From Chloranthus sessilifolius (taxonomy: Eukaryota; Streptophyta; Magnoliopsida; Chloranthales; Chloranthaceae), in the NCBI GenBank assembly GCA_021018995.1, contig CM037597.1:6833299-6897298 (forward strand): DNA of 64,000 bases, written 5' to 3'. The notes under the pieces were generated by a model. The model was given only the letters and a program-made list of their open reading frames with translations. It did not search any database and had not been told where the DNA came from. Position 1 is the first letter of the stretch; every line of letters begins with the position of its first letter. Below are positions 11,912-24,253 of the stretch, piece after piece. The position numbers and the translations under genes were made by a program.

Positions 11912-13174
11912 CTTGGACCACGTCATTCGACGTTTGGGCATTTTTGCACGATCGCATAGCATAGACTCGACCTTGTAGGTCGCGTCGACTTTTGCGTAGA
12001 GCGTGTAGTAAATCCTTTCTCAACAATAGGACAATCCTTGATCATATGACCAACTTTGTCCCACACGAAGCATGCTCCGGTGTTAGTCGCAATCCTCTGT
12101 TTTATGTGTTTTCCCACATCTTGCACACAGTGGAGTAGAAACAGGAGTAACAGCTGATCCCTTCGTTGAACCTTGAGCCACAGAAGCTCCACTCGCAGTA
12201 GTGCTCCCAGCTCTGAATGGTTGTCCTGGTGACGAACTCTGCGGTCTCTGATATGAAGACGTCACTGGTCCTGAAGCAACAGCTGGTCTAGAGTATGATG
12301 GCTGACTAGGGTAGGGAGGAGGTCTAGAGAACCTCGGCTTTTTGTTCACCTGCCCTGAAGCACTCTGCTGTCCCTGGCCAAACCGATTTTTATTTCCCTG
12401 CTCTCGCCTCAAGTATTGTTTTTGAATGTCCTCCTCTGCTATGAGGGCCTTTGTCATGACGCCAGCATACGTCTCCATCTCCCACATAGACACCCTCTCC
12501 TGAATGTTCGGCCTCAATCCTCTCTGAAATTTCTGAGCTCTCATCAGCTCAGTGGCCACGTGCAAGGGTGCAAATCTGGAGAGTCTATCAAACTCGCCGA
12601 CTCGCGCAGACATCTCATCTCATCTGTTTACTCGATGATGGACTTGATGACGCACGATCTTAGGAAAATATTGATCGTTGAACGTCTCCACAAACTCTGC
12701 CCAAGTCCATGGAGTATTAGGGTAGTCCTGCTCTCTCATCCTAGAAACAGACTTCCACCACGGACTGGCCTCTCCCAAAAGTTTGAAGGATGCCCACATT
12801 TCTCAACAACATAGACATCGCAAAGACTTCAAATATCTTCTCTATCTCATCAAGCCACGCCGGCTTCCATAGGATCCGTCTGTCTCGAGAATGTAGGAGG
12901 TCTCATCCTCCCGAACTCGGCGTAATCCTCTGGTGATGTCGCCGCCAAGATCTCTCGCTGCTCTATCAATGGCTGCAATCTGGCCATGTTAGTAGCCAAG
13001 GCGCCAATACCTGCTCACATTCCTCTATCTCGCAGCTCCCAAAGGCTCTGCATTAGGGCCAGAAGCAACTCGCCCTCTACCATAAGAGGTGCCTACGCCC
13101 TCACCTATCCCATCAATGTGAGCTGTACGAGGTCCCTCTATACCTCGGCCTCTGCCTCTAAACCGTGGAGGCAT
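11912..13174 (-). pseudogene. gag: gag (minus element)
   Basis: Starts ATG-CCT-CCA-CGG (MPPR) as in the plus-strand family. The Gag body includes RVGEFDRLSRFAPLHVATEL and RGLRPNIQERVSMWEMETYA. A Ser/Pro/Gln-rich linker follows. Two zinc knuckles come next: CARCGKTHKTEDC and a second that reads CFVWDKVGHMIKDC, where the second cysteine of CX2C is lost (W-D in place of R-C-G). The frame is broken in the first 500 bp and near 12110. Gag packages the RNA and forms the virus-like particle. Confidence 0.85.
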
Positions 13175-13270
13175 GCTGATCTGTCATTGTTAACAACAAC
13201 AATAATTGATCAGTAATAATTGTTAGAATGAATCTAACCCCTAGTCCTAAGACTTTGAACCTAGAGCCTT

Positions 13271-13282
13271 GCTCTGATACCA
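13271..13282 (-). other. Primer binding site, tRNA-iMet
   Basis: The minus strand reads TGGTATCAGAGC two bases inside the 5' LTR. This is complementary to the 3' end of plant initiator tRNA-Met and is the standard priming site for this group. Confidence 0.9.
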
Positions 13283-13619
13283 ACTGTGACGACCCGACTT
13301 TTCCAATCCTTACGGTATAGGAAAGGCCGGTTCATCAACTTATTGATTTCTCAATAAGCCGTATTCAAACAGAAGCCGGCACATAACAATGATCTAAAAC
13401 AGAGGCAAAGTAGAGATAAACCATAAATCAAAAGCTTGATATAACAAATCTATCACTATGAGGAACCAAAAGGAACCACCGGTGATGGCCAATCCAACAC
13501 CTAAACTAATGGTTCACGATGATGGTTCCTCAAGTGATATCAAAAGAACAAAATAAGGCCTAAGGCCCAATATTCAAAACAATATTCAAATAAAATACCA
13601 AAAATATAGGATCTAGAGA

Positions 13620-13703
13620 TCAAGGGAAGAACTCCTCAGCAGGTAAATCTAATTCCTCAGAATATAGTCGAATCCTCCAAATCCTCCGATCCCAAATCGC
13701 CTC
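13620..13703 (-). CDS. Conserved acidic short ORF inside the LTR (minus element, 5' LTR)
   Basis: The same frame as 3585-3671, ending LPAEEFFP and TGA. Here it is disturbed by small losses at CTCCTCAGG and GTCAGAATCC. Those sites are intact in the other LTR of the same element, so consensus error is likely. Confidence 0.4.
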   Translation of the reverse strand, partial: EAIWDRRIWRIRLYSEELDLPAEEFFP

Positions 13704-15217
13704 AAAGACCTGTGACGTATAGTCGAGGTGAGCTAACAACAGAGCCCAGTCGAGGAAGCAGATCTATTTGCATTTCATTATAAGTAAAGGTTTTTCAAAA
13801 GATGAATTCGGATCAAATATGGTTTTCAAATGATGCTTTGCAAACGAAATCTCGATTCTAATCTGAGTTAAAAGCGAATACATAAATCTGATGTGTTAGA
13901 ACTTTTCCGTGAGCATGCTTCTTATATTAAATTTATAACTTAATTTTATCTCTCAAATTTCCTATAGCATGAGAGCAAGGTGCATTACCGATGGACCAAC
14001 CATCGCCGTTCATGAACCCTTTTACGAATGCAACAAGCCCTACGCTATGAGGGAAACTTGCGCCTAAAGTTATACCGTCAACACGGTTGGTAGAATCTAG
14101 GGCATCGTTTACGACGCGTACCTCAAATCAAATGCAAATGCTAACGTATTTCAATACTTATATTCATAACATAATACTGATTTTCGGAAGTTCTGATTCA
14201 AAAGTTCTGATTCAAGATTTAACTGAGGTTCTGAGGTTCAATTTGCAAAGTTCTTAGTTATAACAAAGTTTCCAAATTTTCAGATTTGTGTCATATAATC
14301 AGAGTTTTATTCATGCTGTGTGCAACTGAATTTCCAAATTTATACTTCTTAATTTAACAGTAAAACAGTCTTTACTTACAATTTAATGCAAATAAAATAC
14401 AAGGTTCCCCTACCTTAACAAAGAGCTTCCAATCAAGCACAAAAAAAGTCCTCACCAAGGACTCCCAACAAATAAAACCTACATATATTAACACTCGTGT
14501 TAATATAAAACCAAAAATCAAACTAAGAGATTATGGATCAAAATCCAACAAAAGATTTGAATGGAACAGATGAATTTAATTCAAATTCAATTGGGTCGAA
14601 TTTGAAATTCGATGGTCGATTCTAAATTCGACCCTCGAATTTCAAATTTACATTTCAAACAAAAAAATTGAAAATCGACACTCGATTTTCAATTCGATGG
14701 TCGATTCTGGAATTCGACCCTCGATTTGAAAATCGACAGTCGATTTTCTCAGACATGAAATTTTGTAAAAATTAGGATCTTAGATCCTTTTTAAAATTTT
14801 TTTTTTTCGCCACAGATTGTTTAGCCAATAATTACCTTTATAAACTAAACAAAATACAACATAACATGTTTAACTAACAGGTTTTAAAAACCTACCTTTT
14901 GACGTATATTTAGTTGTTTCCGTTGCACCAATCACGCATCGGAAAACATCTCAAAGCTCGATTCTCAAAATTTCACTTGACCATCCAATAAGGTGACCAT
15001 GACCTCATCAATCAACCAAATCAGAGGTTCTCACTCTCCACATCACTCTTCTCTTTCTATAGATCAAAATGATCCGAATACAAATCTAAGGTTAATTAAT
15101 GGGTGAGATGTGAAGAGGAGTTCTAAATCTTACAAGATCTAAGATCAATGAAGCAAGGCCTTTAAGGCTTAAATTTCCAACGAGAGAGAGAGATTAATCT
15201 TCTCTTGCACTCTCTCT

Positions 15218-15223
15218 CTTATA
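15218..15223 (-). promoter_or_regulatory. TATA-like motif in 5' LTR
   Basis: TATAAG with a purine-rich leader on the minus strand, the likely transcription start region of the element. Confidence 0.35.
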
Positions 15224-15492
15224 ACCGAAAACTAAACAAATTAATATCTAGATATTATATTTTTGTAACTTATCTCCTAAAATAGAAAAAGTGTCCGACG
15301 CTAACCACAAACACCTACGTTATGGTGTAAGTCATCGCTTACATGACTTGCACACATCGTTTGACAAAAACCTCTTACCACTAGTCTTATCATAGCCTTA
15401 TCTTACTAAAAGTCCAAAAATATTATACCGTATTTTCCGGGCACGCTTCCCGAGGTAAACGAAAATAGGTCAAAAATATCAGGGATATTACA

Positions 15493-15809
15493 AGCTCTCC
15501 AAAAAGAAAGAACTTTTTGAGTATATTCCAATAACTCCTTCAACTTTGATGGAGACTTGTTAAACTTGTGCTCTCCAGTAATGTGTATGATTATATTCTC
15601 CAATACAATTGCGTTCTTCATCAAAAATTTCACTAGGTTTAGTTTTCGTTCCATCATTTTCAGAAAAATTTCCCTCTTGTCATTTTTGTAATCACACGGC
15701 CAACTACTTCCGACTAGGTTGCGTACCTTGAGGGTCTTTAGATGGTTCATCAAACAAGAGAAATTAGTTGTTTGCAATTCCCCGTAATCTATTAAGTCAA
15801 AGTCACTTC
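15493..15809 (-). pseudogene. FBD-domain terminal exon, array copy 3, truncated by LTR
   Basis: The exon reads normally through LLEYTQKVLSFWRA and then runs into LTR sequence at 15492. The final residues and stop are replaced by retrotransposon sequence. This marks the right-hand insertion or recombination junction of the 12.2 kb element. Confidence 0.85.
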
Positions 15810-16056
15810 CTTGGATATGAATTTAAGTACAAACTTTTAGATATGATAGATAGTGTGTGCTACATGGAATAAAAAACTTGGCCGCTAATAATAATGGTAC
15901 GCCCATGGTAGCAAAATCCATTCTGTGGAAGAAAGGGATAAAAACTCTATCTATTATTCTGATTCAAAGTGGCAATTAGTTTTTAGCATAAGTGCCCTCA
16001 CTAAGTCGGTATGTGCGAGTTAAGCACCTTTCGTTATTTTTGCAGAGATAAATTAG

Positions 16057-16469
16057 GAGCACTGCTAAGCGCACACCATTTTTTTCTTGATGCACACCAC
16101 TTAAAACCACTTAATGAATAGACTTCGCATTTTAGGGATATGTATCATGTGAAAACACCATCTTAATCCTTTAATTTAAAGGTCATGATCTAAGGATCTT
16201 TCATGCAAAAGATCGGCATGAAACACAATCTTTATCATCTGATTCCATGTATTCAATTGTTGAATCGAATAATGGCCTGAGTCTGTGACTGCATAAAATC
16301 ATATAATAGAGATCACACTTCGTGCCAATTTTTGTGTTAAAGATCTTTAATACACGGACCTTCAAATCATACGGCTTAGATGATGTTTTTCGCATGGCAC
16401 AGTCTCCAAAATGCAAAAGTATCTCTATTTGTGATGTGTGCATTGAAAAATTGGTGTGAAAAGGTGCTC
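16057..16469. mobile_element. hAT-like MITE, array copy 3
   Basis: The left end is GAGCACTGCTAAGCG and the right end is a shortened GGTGCTC. TAAATTAG precedes it and AAATTAG follows it. Confidence 0.72.
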
Positions 16470-16805
16470 AAATTAGTTCTTCCTTTCTATGTTTTTAGAC
16501 GTAAAACTTAAGATGAATCTCTTTCCTCAATGATTTGGCCCAATTAGTTGAACTTGATTACGTCTTCAACTCATCTTGACTTTCATAGCTTCAATTTTAT
16601 AAGATGACATAGTAGTCAAGATTCTCTTGCATAATGGCTGAAAATTTATTTGAACACGAAATCAAGTTCAACTAGTCGGACTCAACCATTGCCTCTCCTT
16701 CCTTTAAGCATTCTACTCAAATTAATTGAAGCCAACAAAAACATTCTATGCTTGAGTACAAAAAACTTCGTGAGAACTTTCATGGCATTTCTTTGTTGTA
16801 TAAAT

Positions 16806-16806
16806 T

Positions 16807-16888
<82 letters not shown>

Positions 16889-16895
16889 GAGAGAG
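16806..16895. repeat. (GC)n(GA)n microsatellite
   Basis: About 90 bp: a short GC block, a long GA run, one ACAG interruption, then more GA. Confidence 0.95.
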
Positions 16896-17307
16896 GGCAT
16901 TGTTCCAAAGAAAAAAAATCACCTCCAAGAAAATGTTTTACAAAGTAGATAATGTTGTTCATCAAGTGAAACATTGGATTCAAAGTAGATAATGGTTAAA
17001 TCAATCATGCCATAGATTTCATTGAAAAGTCATCTTATACTGTAATTAATAGTCAAATGTTATAAACATGAATGGATAAACACTTTGGAGATAACCATTC
17101 ATTTTTATAATTTTCCATAATCTAAAAAGTTTCCTTTGTTTCTTGGTTTTCAAATCATTGACAACTATGGTAACTAATAGTAGAAGTGTAGAACAAAAGA
17201 AAATGGATCTCTACAAAGATAGATTTTTCTAATTTCAACAAAATCGTCAAAATACAAGCTGAAAAGTGTAGTTTCTATCAAAAATAACGAGGCCGATGAT
17301 GATGATG

Positions 17308-17652
17308 CTAAGTGTATGAGATTAATACTGCATTAGAAGCTCTCCAAAAGAAAGAACTTTTGAGTATATTCCAATAACTCCTTCAACTTTGATGGAGACT
17401 TGTTAAACTTGTGCTCTCAAAGAATGTGTATGATTATATTCTCCAGTACAATTGCATTCTTCATCAAAAATTTCACTAGGTTTAGTTTTCGTTCCATCAT
17501 TTTCAGAAAAATTTCCCTCTTGTCATTTTTGTAATCACACGGCCAGCTACTTCTGACCAGGTTGCGTAGCTTGAGGGTCTTTAGATGGTTCATCAAACAA
17601 GAGAAATTAGTTGTTTGCAAATCCCTGTAATCTATTAAGTCAAAGTCACTTC
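17308..17652 (-). pseudogene. FBD-domain terminal exon, array copy 4
   Basis: Homologous to the gene-linked FBD exon, but the frame breaks after ENIIIHIL. At this point the other copies read CCAGTAATG and this copy reads CAAAGAATG. Further one-base differences follow. Several breaks fall at CAG motifs and may be consensus errors. Confidence 0.75.
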
Positions 17653-17897
17653 CTTGGATATGAATTTAAGTACAAACTTTTAGATATGATAGATAGTGTG
17701 TGCTACATGGAATAAAAAACTTGGCCGATAATAATAATGGTACGCCCATGGTAGCAAAATCCATTCTGTGGCAGAAACGGATAAAAACTCTATCTATTAT
17801 TACGATTCAAAGTGGCAATTAGTTTTTAGCATAAGTGCCCTCACTAAGTCGGTATGTGAGTTAAGCACCTTTCGTTATTTTTGCAGAGATAAATTAG

Positions 17898-18311
17898 GAG
17901 CCGCTAAGCACACCATTTTTTTCTTGATGCACACCACTTAAAACCACTTAATGAATAGACTTCGCATTTTAGGGATATGTATCATGTGAAAACACCATCT
18001 TAATCCTTTAATTTAAAGGTCATGATCTAAGGATCTTTCATGCAAAAGATCGGCATGAAACACAATCTTTATCATCTGATTCCATGTATTCAATTGTTGA
18101 ATCGAATAATGGCCTGAGTCTGTGACTGCATAAAATCATATAATAGAGATCACACTTCGTGCCAATTTTTTGTGTTAAAGATCTTTAATACACGGCCTTC
18201 AAATCATACGGCTTAGATGATGTTTTTCGCATGGCACAGGTCTCCAAAATGCAAAGTATCTCTATTTGTGATGTGTGCATTGAAAAAATTGGTGTGCGCG
18301 TAGCAGTGCTC
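17898..18311. mobile_element. hAT-like MITE, array copy 4
   Basis: The right terminus GTGTGCGCGTAGCAGTGCTC is well preserved. The left end is altered (GAGCCGCTAAGCACAC). Flanked by TAAATTAG on both sides. Confidence 0.78.
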
Positions 18312-18658
18312 TAAATTAGTTCTTCCTTTCTATGTTTTTAGACGTAAAACTTAAGATGAATCTCTTTTCCTGGGTCAATGATTTGGCCCAATTAGTTGAA
18401 CTTGATTACGTCTTCAACTCATCTTGACTTTCATAGCTTCAATTTTTATAAGATGACATAGTAGTCAAGATTCTCTTCTGTACAATGGCTGAAAATTTAT
18501 TTGAACACGAAATCAAGTTCAACTAGTCGGACTCAACCATTGCCTCTCCTTCCTTTAAGCATTCTACTCAGATTAATTGAAGCCAACAAAAACATTCTAT
18601 GCTTGAGTACAAAAAACTTCGTGAGAACTTTCATGGCATTTCTTTGTTGTATAAATTA

Positions 18659-18667
18659 CGCGCGCAC

Positions 18668-18712
<45 letters not shown>
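18659..18712. repeat. (GC)n(GA)n microsatellite
   Basis: A short CGCGCACGCG block followed by an uninterrupted GA run. Confidence 0.95.
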
Positions 18713-18714
<2 letters not shown>

Positions 18715-19123
18715 CATTGTTCCAAAGAAAAAAAATCACCTCCAAGAAAATGTTTTACAAAGTAGATAATGTTGTTCATCAAGTGAAACATTGGATTCAA
18801 AGTAGATAATGGTTAAATCAATCATGCCATAGATTTCATTGAAAAGTCATCTTATACTGTAATTAATAGTCAAATGTTATAAACATGAATGGATAAACAC
18901 TTTGGAGATAACCATTCATTTTTATAATTTTCCATAATCTAAAAAGTTTCCCTTTGTTTCTTTGTTTTCAAATCATTGACAACTATGGTAACTAATAGTA
19001 GAAGTGTAGAACAAAAGAAAATGGATCTCTACAAAGATAGATTTTTCTAATTTCAACAAAATCTTGTCAAAATACAATGAAAAGTGTAGTTTCTATCAAA
19101 AAATAACGAGGCCGATGATGATG

Positions 19124-19464
19124 CTAAGTGTATGAGATTAATACGACATTAGAAGCTCTCCAAAAGAAAGAACTTTTTGAGTATATTCCAATAACTCCTT
19201 CAACTTTGATGGAGACTTGTTAAACTTGTGCTCTCGAATGTGTATGATTATATTCTCCAATACAATTGCGTTCTTCATCAAAAATTTCACTAGGTTTAGT
19301 TTTCGTTCCATCATTTTCAGAAAAATTTCCCTCTTGTCATTTTTGTAATCACACGGCCAACTACTTCCGACTAGGTTATGCATCTTTGAGGGTCTTTAGA
19401 TGGTTCATCAAACAAGAGAAATTAGTTGTTTGCAATTCGTAATCTATTAAGTCAAAGTCACTTC
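19124..19464 (-). pseudogene. FBD-domain terminal exon, array copy 5
   Basis: The FBD core is intact from NLVGSSWPCDYKND onward, but the 5' part is altered near 19378-19385 (GCGTACCTT is replaced by ATGCATCTTT). The CCAGTAATG site is shortened to CGAATG with the frame kept, and the last residues differ from the gene-linked copy. Confidence 0.75.
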
Positions 19465-19710
19465 CTTGGATATGAATGTAAGTAGAAACTTTTACATATG
19501 ATAGATAGTGTGTGCTACAGGGAATAAAAACTTGGCCGCTAATAATAATGGTACGCCCATGGTAGCAAAATCCATTACATGGAAGAAAGGGATAAAAACT
19601 CTATCTATTATTACGATTCAAAGTGGCAATTAGTTTTTAGCATAAGTGCCTCACTAAGTCGGTATAAAAAGTAGTTAAGCACCTTTCGTTATTTTTGCAG
19701 AGATAAATTA

Positions 19711-20108
19711 GAGACGCTAAGCGCACACCATTTTTTTCTTGATGCACACCACTTAAAACCACTTAATGAATAGACTTCGCATTTTAGGGATATGTATCAT
19801 GTGAAAACACCATCTTAATCCTTTAATTTAAAGGTCATGATCTAAGGATCTTTCATGCAAAAGATCGGCATGAAACACAATCTTTATCATCTGATTCCAT
19901 GTATTCAATTGTTGAATCGAATAATGGCCTGAGTCTGTGACTGCATAAAATCATATAATAGAGATCACACTTCGTGCCAATTTTTTGTGTTAAAGATCTT
20001 TAATACACGGCCTTCAAATCATACGGCTTAGATGATGTTTTTCGCATGGCACAGGTCTCCAAAATGCAAAGTATCTCTATTTGTGATGTGCATTGAAAAA
20101 AGGTGCTC
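19711..20108. mobile_element. hAT-like MITE, array copy 5
   Basis: Both termini are shortened (left GAGACGCTAAGCGCAC, right AAAGGTGCTC). The TAAATTAG duplication is still visible. Confidence 0.7.
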
Positions 20109-20450
20109 TAAATTAGTTCTTCCTTTCTATGTTTTTAGACGTAAAACTTAAGATGAATCTCTTTTCCTGGGTCAATGATTTGGCCCAATTAGTTGAACTT
20201 GATTACGTCTTCAACTCATCTTGACTTTCATAGCTTCAATTTTTATAAGATGACATAGTAGTCAAGATTCTCTTCTGTACAATGGCTGAAAATTTATTTG
20301 AACACGAAATCAAGTTCAACTAGTCGGACTCAACCATTGCCTCTCCTTCCTTTAAGCAATCTACTGATTAATTGAACAACAAAAACATTCTATGCTTGAG
20401 TACAAAAAACTTCGTGAGAACTTTCATGGCATTTCTTTGTTGTACAAATT

Positions 20451-20464
20451 GCGCGCGCGCGCGC

Positions 20465-20518
<54 letters not shown>

Positions 20519-20523
20519 GAGAG
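20451..20523. repeat. (GC)n(GA)n microsatellite
   Basis: A GC block followed by GA repeats with ACAG interruptions at both ends. Confidence 0.95.
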
Positions 20524-20938
20524 GGCATTGTTCCAAAGAAAAAAAATCACCTCCAAGAAAATGTTTTACAAAGTAGATAATGTTGTTCATCAAGTGAAAC
20601 ATTGGATTCAAAGTAGATAATGGTTAAATCAATCATGCCATAGATTTCATTGAAAAGTCATCTTATACTGTAATTAATAGTCAAATGTTATAAACATGAA
20701 TGGATAAACACTTTGGAGATAACCATTCATTTTTATAATTTTCCATAATCTAAAAAGTTTCCCTTTGTTTCTTGGTTTTCAAATCATTGACAACTATGGT
20801 AACTAATAGTAGAAGTGTAGAACAAAAGAAAATGGATCTCTACAAAAGATAGATTTTTTCTAATTTCAACAAAATACTGTCAAAATACAACTGAAAAGTG
20901 TAGTTTCTATCAAAAAAATAACGAGGCCGATGATGATG

Positions 20939-21288
20939 CTAAGTGTATGAGATTAATACTTCGGCATTAGAAGCTCTCCAAAAAGAAAGAACTTTTTGAG
21001 TATATTCCAATAACTCCTTCAACTTTGATGGAGACTTGTTAAACTTGTGCTCTCCAGTAATGTGTATGATTATATTCTCCAATACAATTGCGTTCTTCAT
21101 CAAAAATTTCACTAGGTTTAGTTTTCGTTCCATCATTTTCAGAAAAATTTCCCTCTTGTCATTTTTGTAATCACACGGCCAACTACTTCCGACTAGGTTG
21201 CGTACCTTGAGGGTCTTTAGATGGTTCATCAAACAAGAGAAATTAGTTGTTTGCAATTCCCCGTAATCTATTAAGTCAAAGTCACTTC
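20939..21288 (-). pseudogene. FBD-domain terminal exon, array copy 6
   Basis: The whole exon is open and ends RASNAEVLISYT, as in copy 2 and the gene-linked copy. It lacks upstream exons. It is one of four copies that keep the entire FBD reading frame. Confidence 0.82.
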
Positions 21289-21529
21289 CTTGGATATGAA
21301 TTTAAGTACAAACTTTTAGATATGATAGATAGTGTGCTACATGGAATAAAAACTTGGCCGCTAATAATAATGGTACCCATGGTAGCAAAATCCATTCGTG
21401 GAAGGAAGGGATAAAAACTCTATCTATTATTCTGATTCAAAGTGGCAATTAGTTTTTAGCATAAGTGCCCTCACTAAGTCGGTATGTGCGAGTTAAGCAC
21501 CTTTCGTTATTTTTGCAGAGATAAATTAG

Positions 21530-21947
21530 GAGCACTGCTAAGCGCACACCATTTTTTTCTTGATGCACACCACTTAAAACCACTTAATGAATAGACTTCG
21601 CATTTTAGGGATATGTATCATGTGAAAACACCATCTTAATCCTTTAAGTTAAAGGTCATGATCTAAGGATCTTTCATGCAAAAGATCGGCATGAAACACA
21701 ATCTTTATCATCTGATTCCATGTATTCAATTGTTGAATCGAATAATGGCCTGAGTCTGTGACTGCATAAAATCATATAATAGAGATCACACTTCGTGCCA
21801 ATTTTTTGTGTTAAAGATCTTTAATACACGGCCTTCAAATCATACGGCTTAGATGATGTTTTTCGCATGGCACAGGTCTCCAAAATGCAAAGTATCTCTA
21901 TTTGTGATGTGTGCATTGAAAAAATTGGTGTGCGCGTAGCAGTGCTC
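21530..21947. mobile_element. hAT-like MITE, array copy 6 (best preserved)
   Basis: A 418 bp non-coding element. The left end GAGCACTGCTAAGCGCACAC and the reverse complement of the right end, GAGCACTGCTACGCGCACAC, form a terminal inverted repeat. The repeat continues imperfectly for about 25 more bases. TAAATTAG occurs immediately before 21530 and after 21947, an 8 bp target duplication as expected for the hAT superfamily. A 9 bp Mutator-type duplication does not fit. It was present in the unit before the array was amplified, since every copy has it at the same place. Confidence 0.85.
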
Positions 21948-22293
21948 TAAATTAGTTCTTCCTTTCTATGTTTTTAGACGTAAAACTTAAGATGAATCTC
22001 TTTTCCTGGGTCAATGATTTGGCCCAATTAGTTGAACTTGATTACGTCTTCAACTCATCTTGACTTTCATAGCTTCAATTTTTATAAGATGACATAGTAG
22101 TCAAGATTCTCTTCTGTACAATGGCTGAAAATTTATTTGAACACGAAATCAAGTTCAACTAGTCGGACTCAACCATTGCCTCTCCTTCCTTTAAGCATTC
22201 TACTCAGATTAATTGAAGCCAACAAAAACATTCTATGCTTGAGTACAAAAAACTTCGTGAGAACTTTCATGGCATTTCTTTGTTGTATAAATT

Positions 22294-22380
<87 letters not shown>
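22294..22380. repeat. (GC)n(GA)n microsatellite
   Basis: A GC block and a long GA run with an AAGACAG interruption, the same interruption as at the left window edge. Confidence 0.95.
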
Positions 22381-22795
22381 GGCATTGTTCCAAAGAAAAA
22401 AAATCACCTCCAAGAAAATGTTTTACAAAGTAGATAATGTTGTTCATCAAGTGAAACATTGGATTCAAAGTAGATAATGGTTAAATCAATCATGCCATAG
22501 ATTTCATTGAAAAGTCATCTTATACTGTAATTAATAGTCAAATGTTATAAACATGAATGGATAAACACTTTGGAGATAACCATTCATTTTTATAATTTTC
22601 CATAATCTAAAAAGTTTCCCTTTGTTTCTTGGTTTTCAAATCATTGACAACTATGGTAACTAATAGTAGAAGTGTAGAACAAAAGAAAATGGATCTCTAC
22701 AAAAGATAGATTTTTTCTAATTTCAACAAAATACTGTCAAAATACAACTGAAAAGTGTAGTTTCTATCAAAAAAATAACGAGGCCGATGATGATG

Positions 22796-23143
22796 CTAAG
22801 TGTATGAGATTAATACTTCGGCATTAGAAGCTCTCAAAAGAAAGAACTTTTGAGTATATTCCAATAACTCCTTCAACTTTGATGGAGACTTGTTAAACTT
22901 GTGCTCTCCAAAGAATGTGTATGATTATATTCTCCAATACAATTGCGTTCTTCATCAAAAATTTCACTAGGTTTAGTTTTCGTTCCATCATTTTCAGAAA
23001 AATTTCCCTCTTGTCATTTTTGTAATCACACGGCCAACTACTTCCGACTAGGTTGCGTACCTTGAGGGTCTTTAGATGGTTCATCAAACAAGAGAAATTA
23101 GTTGTTTGCAATTCCCCGTAATCTATTAAGTCAAAGTCACTTC
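22796..23143 (-). pseudogene. FBD-domain terminal exon, array copy 7
   Basis: The FBD exon breaks frame after IIIHIL, at the same CCAGTAATG site that is altered in copies 4, 5 and 9. The rest is nearly identical to the intact copies. Confidence 0.75.
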
Positions 23144-23389
23144 CTTGGATATGAATTTAAGTACAAACTTTTAGATATGATAGATAGTGTGTGCTACATG
23201 GAATAAAAAACTTGGCCGCTAATAATAATGGTACGCCCATGGTAGCAAAATCCATTCTGTGGAAGAAAGGATAAAACTCTATCTATTATTCTCGATTCAA
23301 AGTGGCAATTAGTTTTTAGCATAAGTGCCCTCACTAAGTCGGTATGTGCGAGTTAAGCACCTTTCGTTATTTTTGCAGAGATAAATTAG

Positions 23390-23806
23390 GAGCACTGCTA
23401 AGCGCACACCATTTTTTTCTTGATGCACACCACTTAAAACCACTTAATGAATAGACTTCGCATTTTAGGGATATGTATCATGTGAAAACACCATCTTAAT
23501 CCTTTAATTTAAAGGTCATGATCTAAGGATCTTTCATGCAAAAGATCGGCATGAAACACAATCTTTATCATCTGATTCCATGTATTCAATTGTTGAATCG
23601 AATAATGGCCTGAGTCTGTGACTGCATAAAATCATATAATAGAGATCACACTTCGTGCCAAGTTTTTGTGTTAAAGATCTTTAATACACGGCCTTCAAAT
23701 CATACGGCTTAGATGATGTTTTTCGCATGGCACAGGTCTCCAAAATGCAAAGTATCTCTATTTGTGATGTGTGCATTGAAAAAATTGGTGTGCGTAGAAA
23801 GGTTTC
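23390..23806. mobile_element. hAT-like MITE, array copy 7
   Basis: The left end is intact and the right end is altered to GTGCGTAGAAAGGTTTC. TAAATTAG lies on both sides. Confidence 0.75.
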
Positions 23807-24152
23807 TAAATTAGTTCTTCCTTTCTATGTTTTTAGACGTAAAACTTAAGATGAATCTCTTTTCCTGGGTCAATGATTTGGCCCAATTAGTTGAACTTGA
23901 TTACGTCTTCAACTCATCTTGACTTTCATAGCTTCAATTTTTATAAGATGACATAGTAGTCAAGATTCTCTTCTGTACAATGGCTGAAAATTTATTTGAA
24001 CACGAAATCAAGTTCAACTAGTCGGACTCAACCATTGCCTCTCCTTCCTTTAAGCATTCTACTCAAATTAATTGAAGCCAACAAAAACATTCTATGCTTG
24101 AGTACAAAAAACTTCGTGAGAACTTTCATGGCATTTCTTTGTTGTATAAATT

Positions 24153-24246
<94 letters not shown>

Positions 24247-24253
24247 GAGAGAG
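24153..24253. repeat. (GC)n(GA)n microsatellite, longest
   Basis: About 101 bp, the longest in the array, with a single ACAG interruption near its right end. Confidence 0.95.

Larger units (their letters stand above)
3250..15492 (-). mobile_element. Ty3/Gypsy chromovirus (Tekay/Del-like), 12.2 kb, minus strand
   Basis: A complete element layout is visible: two ~2.2 kb LTRs (3250-5470 and 13285-15492) bounded by TG...CA, a tRNA-iMet primer site, gag, an intron, pol (protease, RT, RNase H, integrase, chromodomain), an additional sense ORF, and a polypurine tract. The two LTRs are close to identical apart from small differences at CAG/CTG motifs, so the insertion is recent. The flanks do not match: ATTTG on the left, AGCTC on the right. 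The left flank is in a MITE and the right flank in an FBD exon, so no target duplication exists. Frames in gag, pol and the extra ORF are broken in several places as read here. Confidence 0.93.
13285..15492 (-). repeat. 5' LTR of the minus-strand element
   Basis: 2208 bp; same termini as the 3' LTR. Differences from it are mostly small indels at CAG/CTG/CG motifs, for example CACTCTCAGTGTT (3' LTR) against CACTCGTGTT here. Confidence 0.93.

Noticed and set aside
16201-16443. 80-codon minus ORF inside MITE copy 3
   Set aside because: Exists in one copy only because of small indels; MITEs of this size are non-coding and other copies do not keep it.
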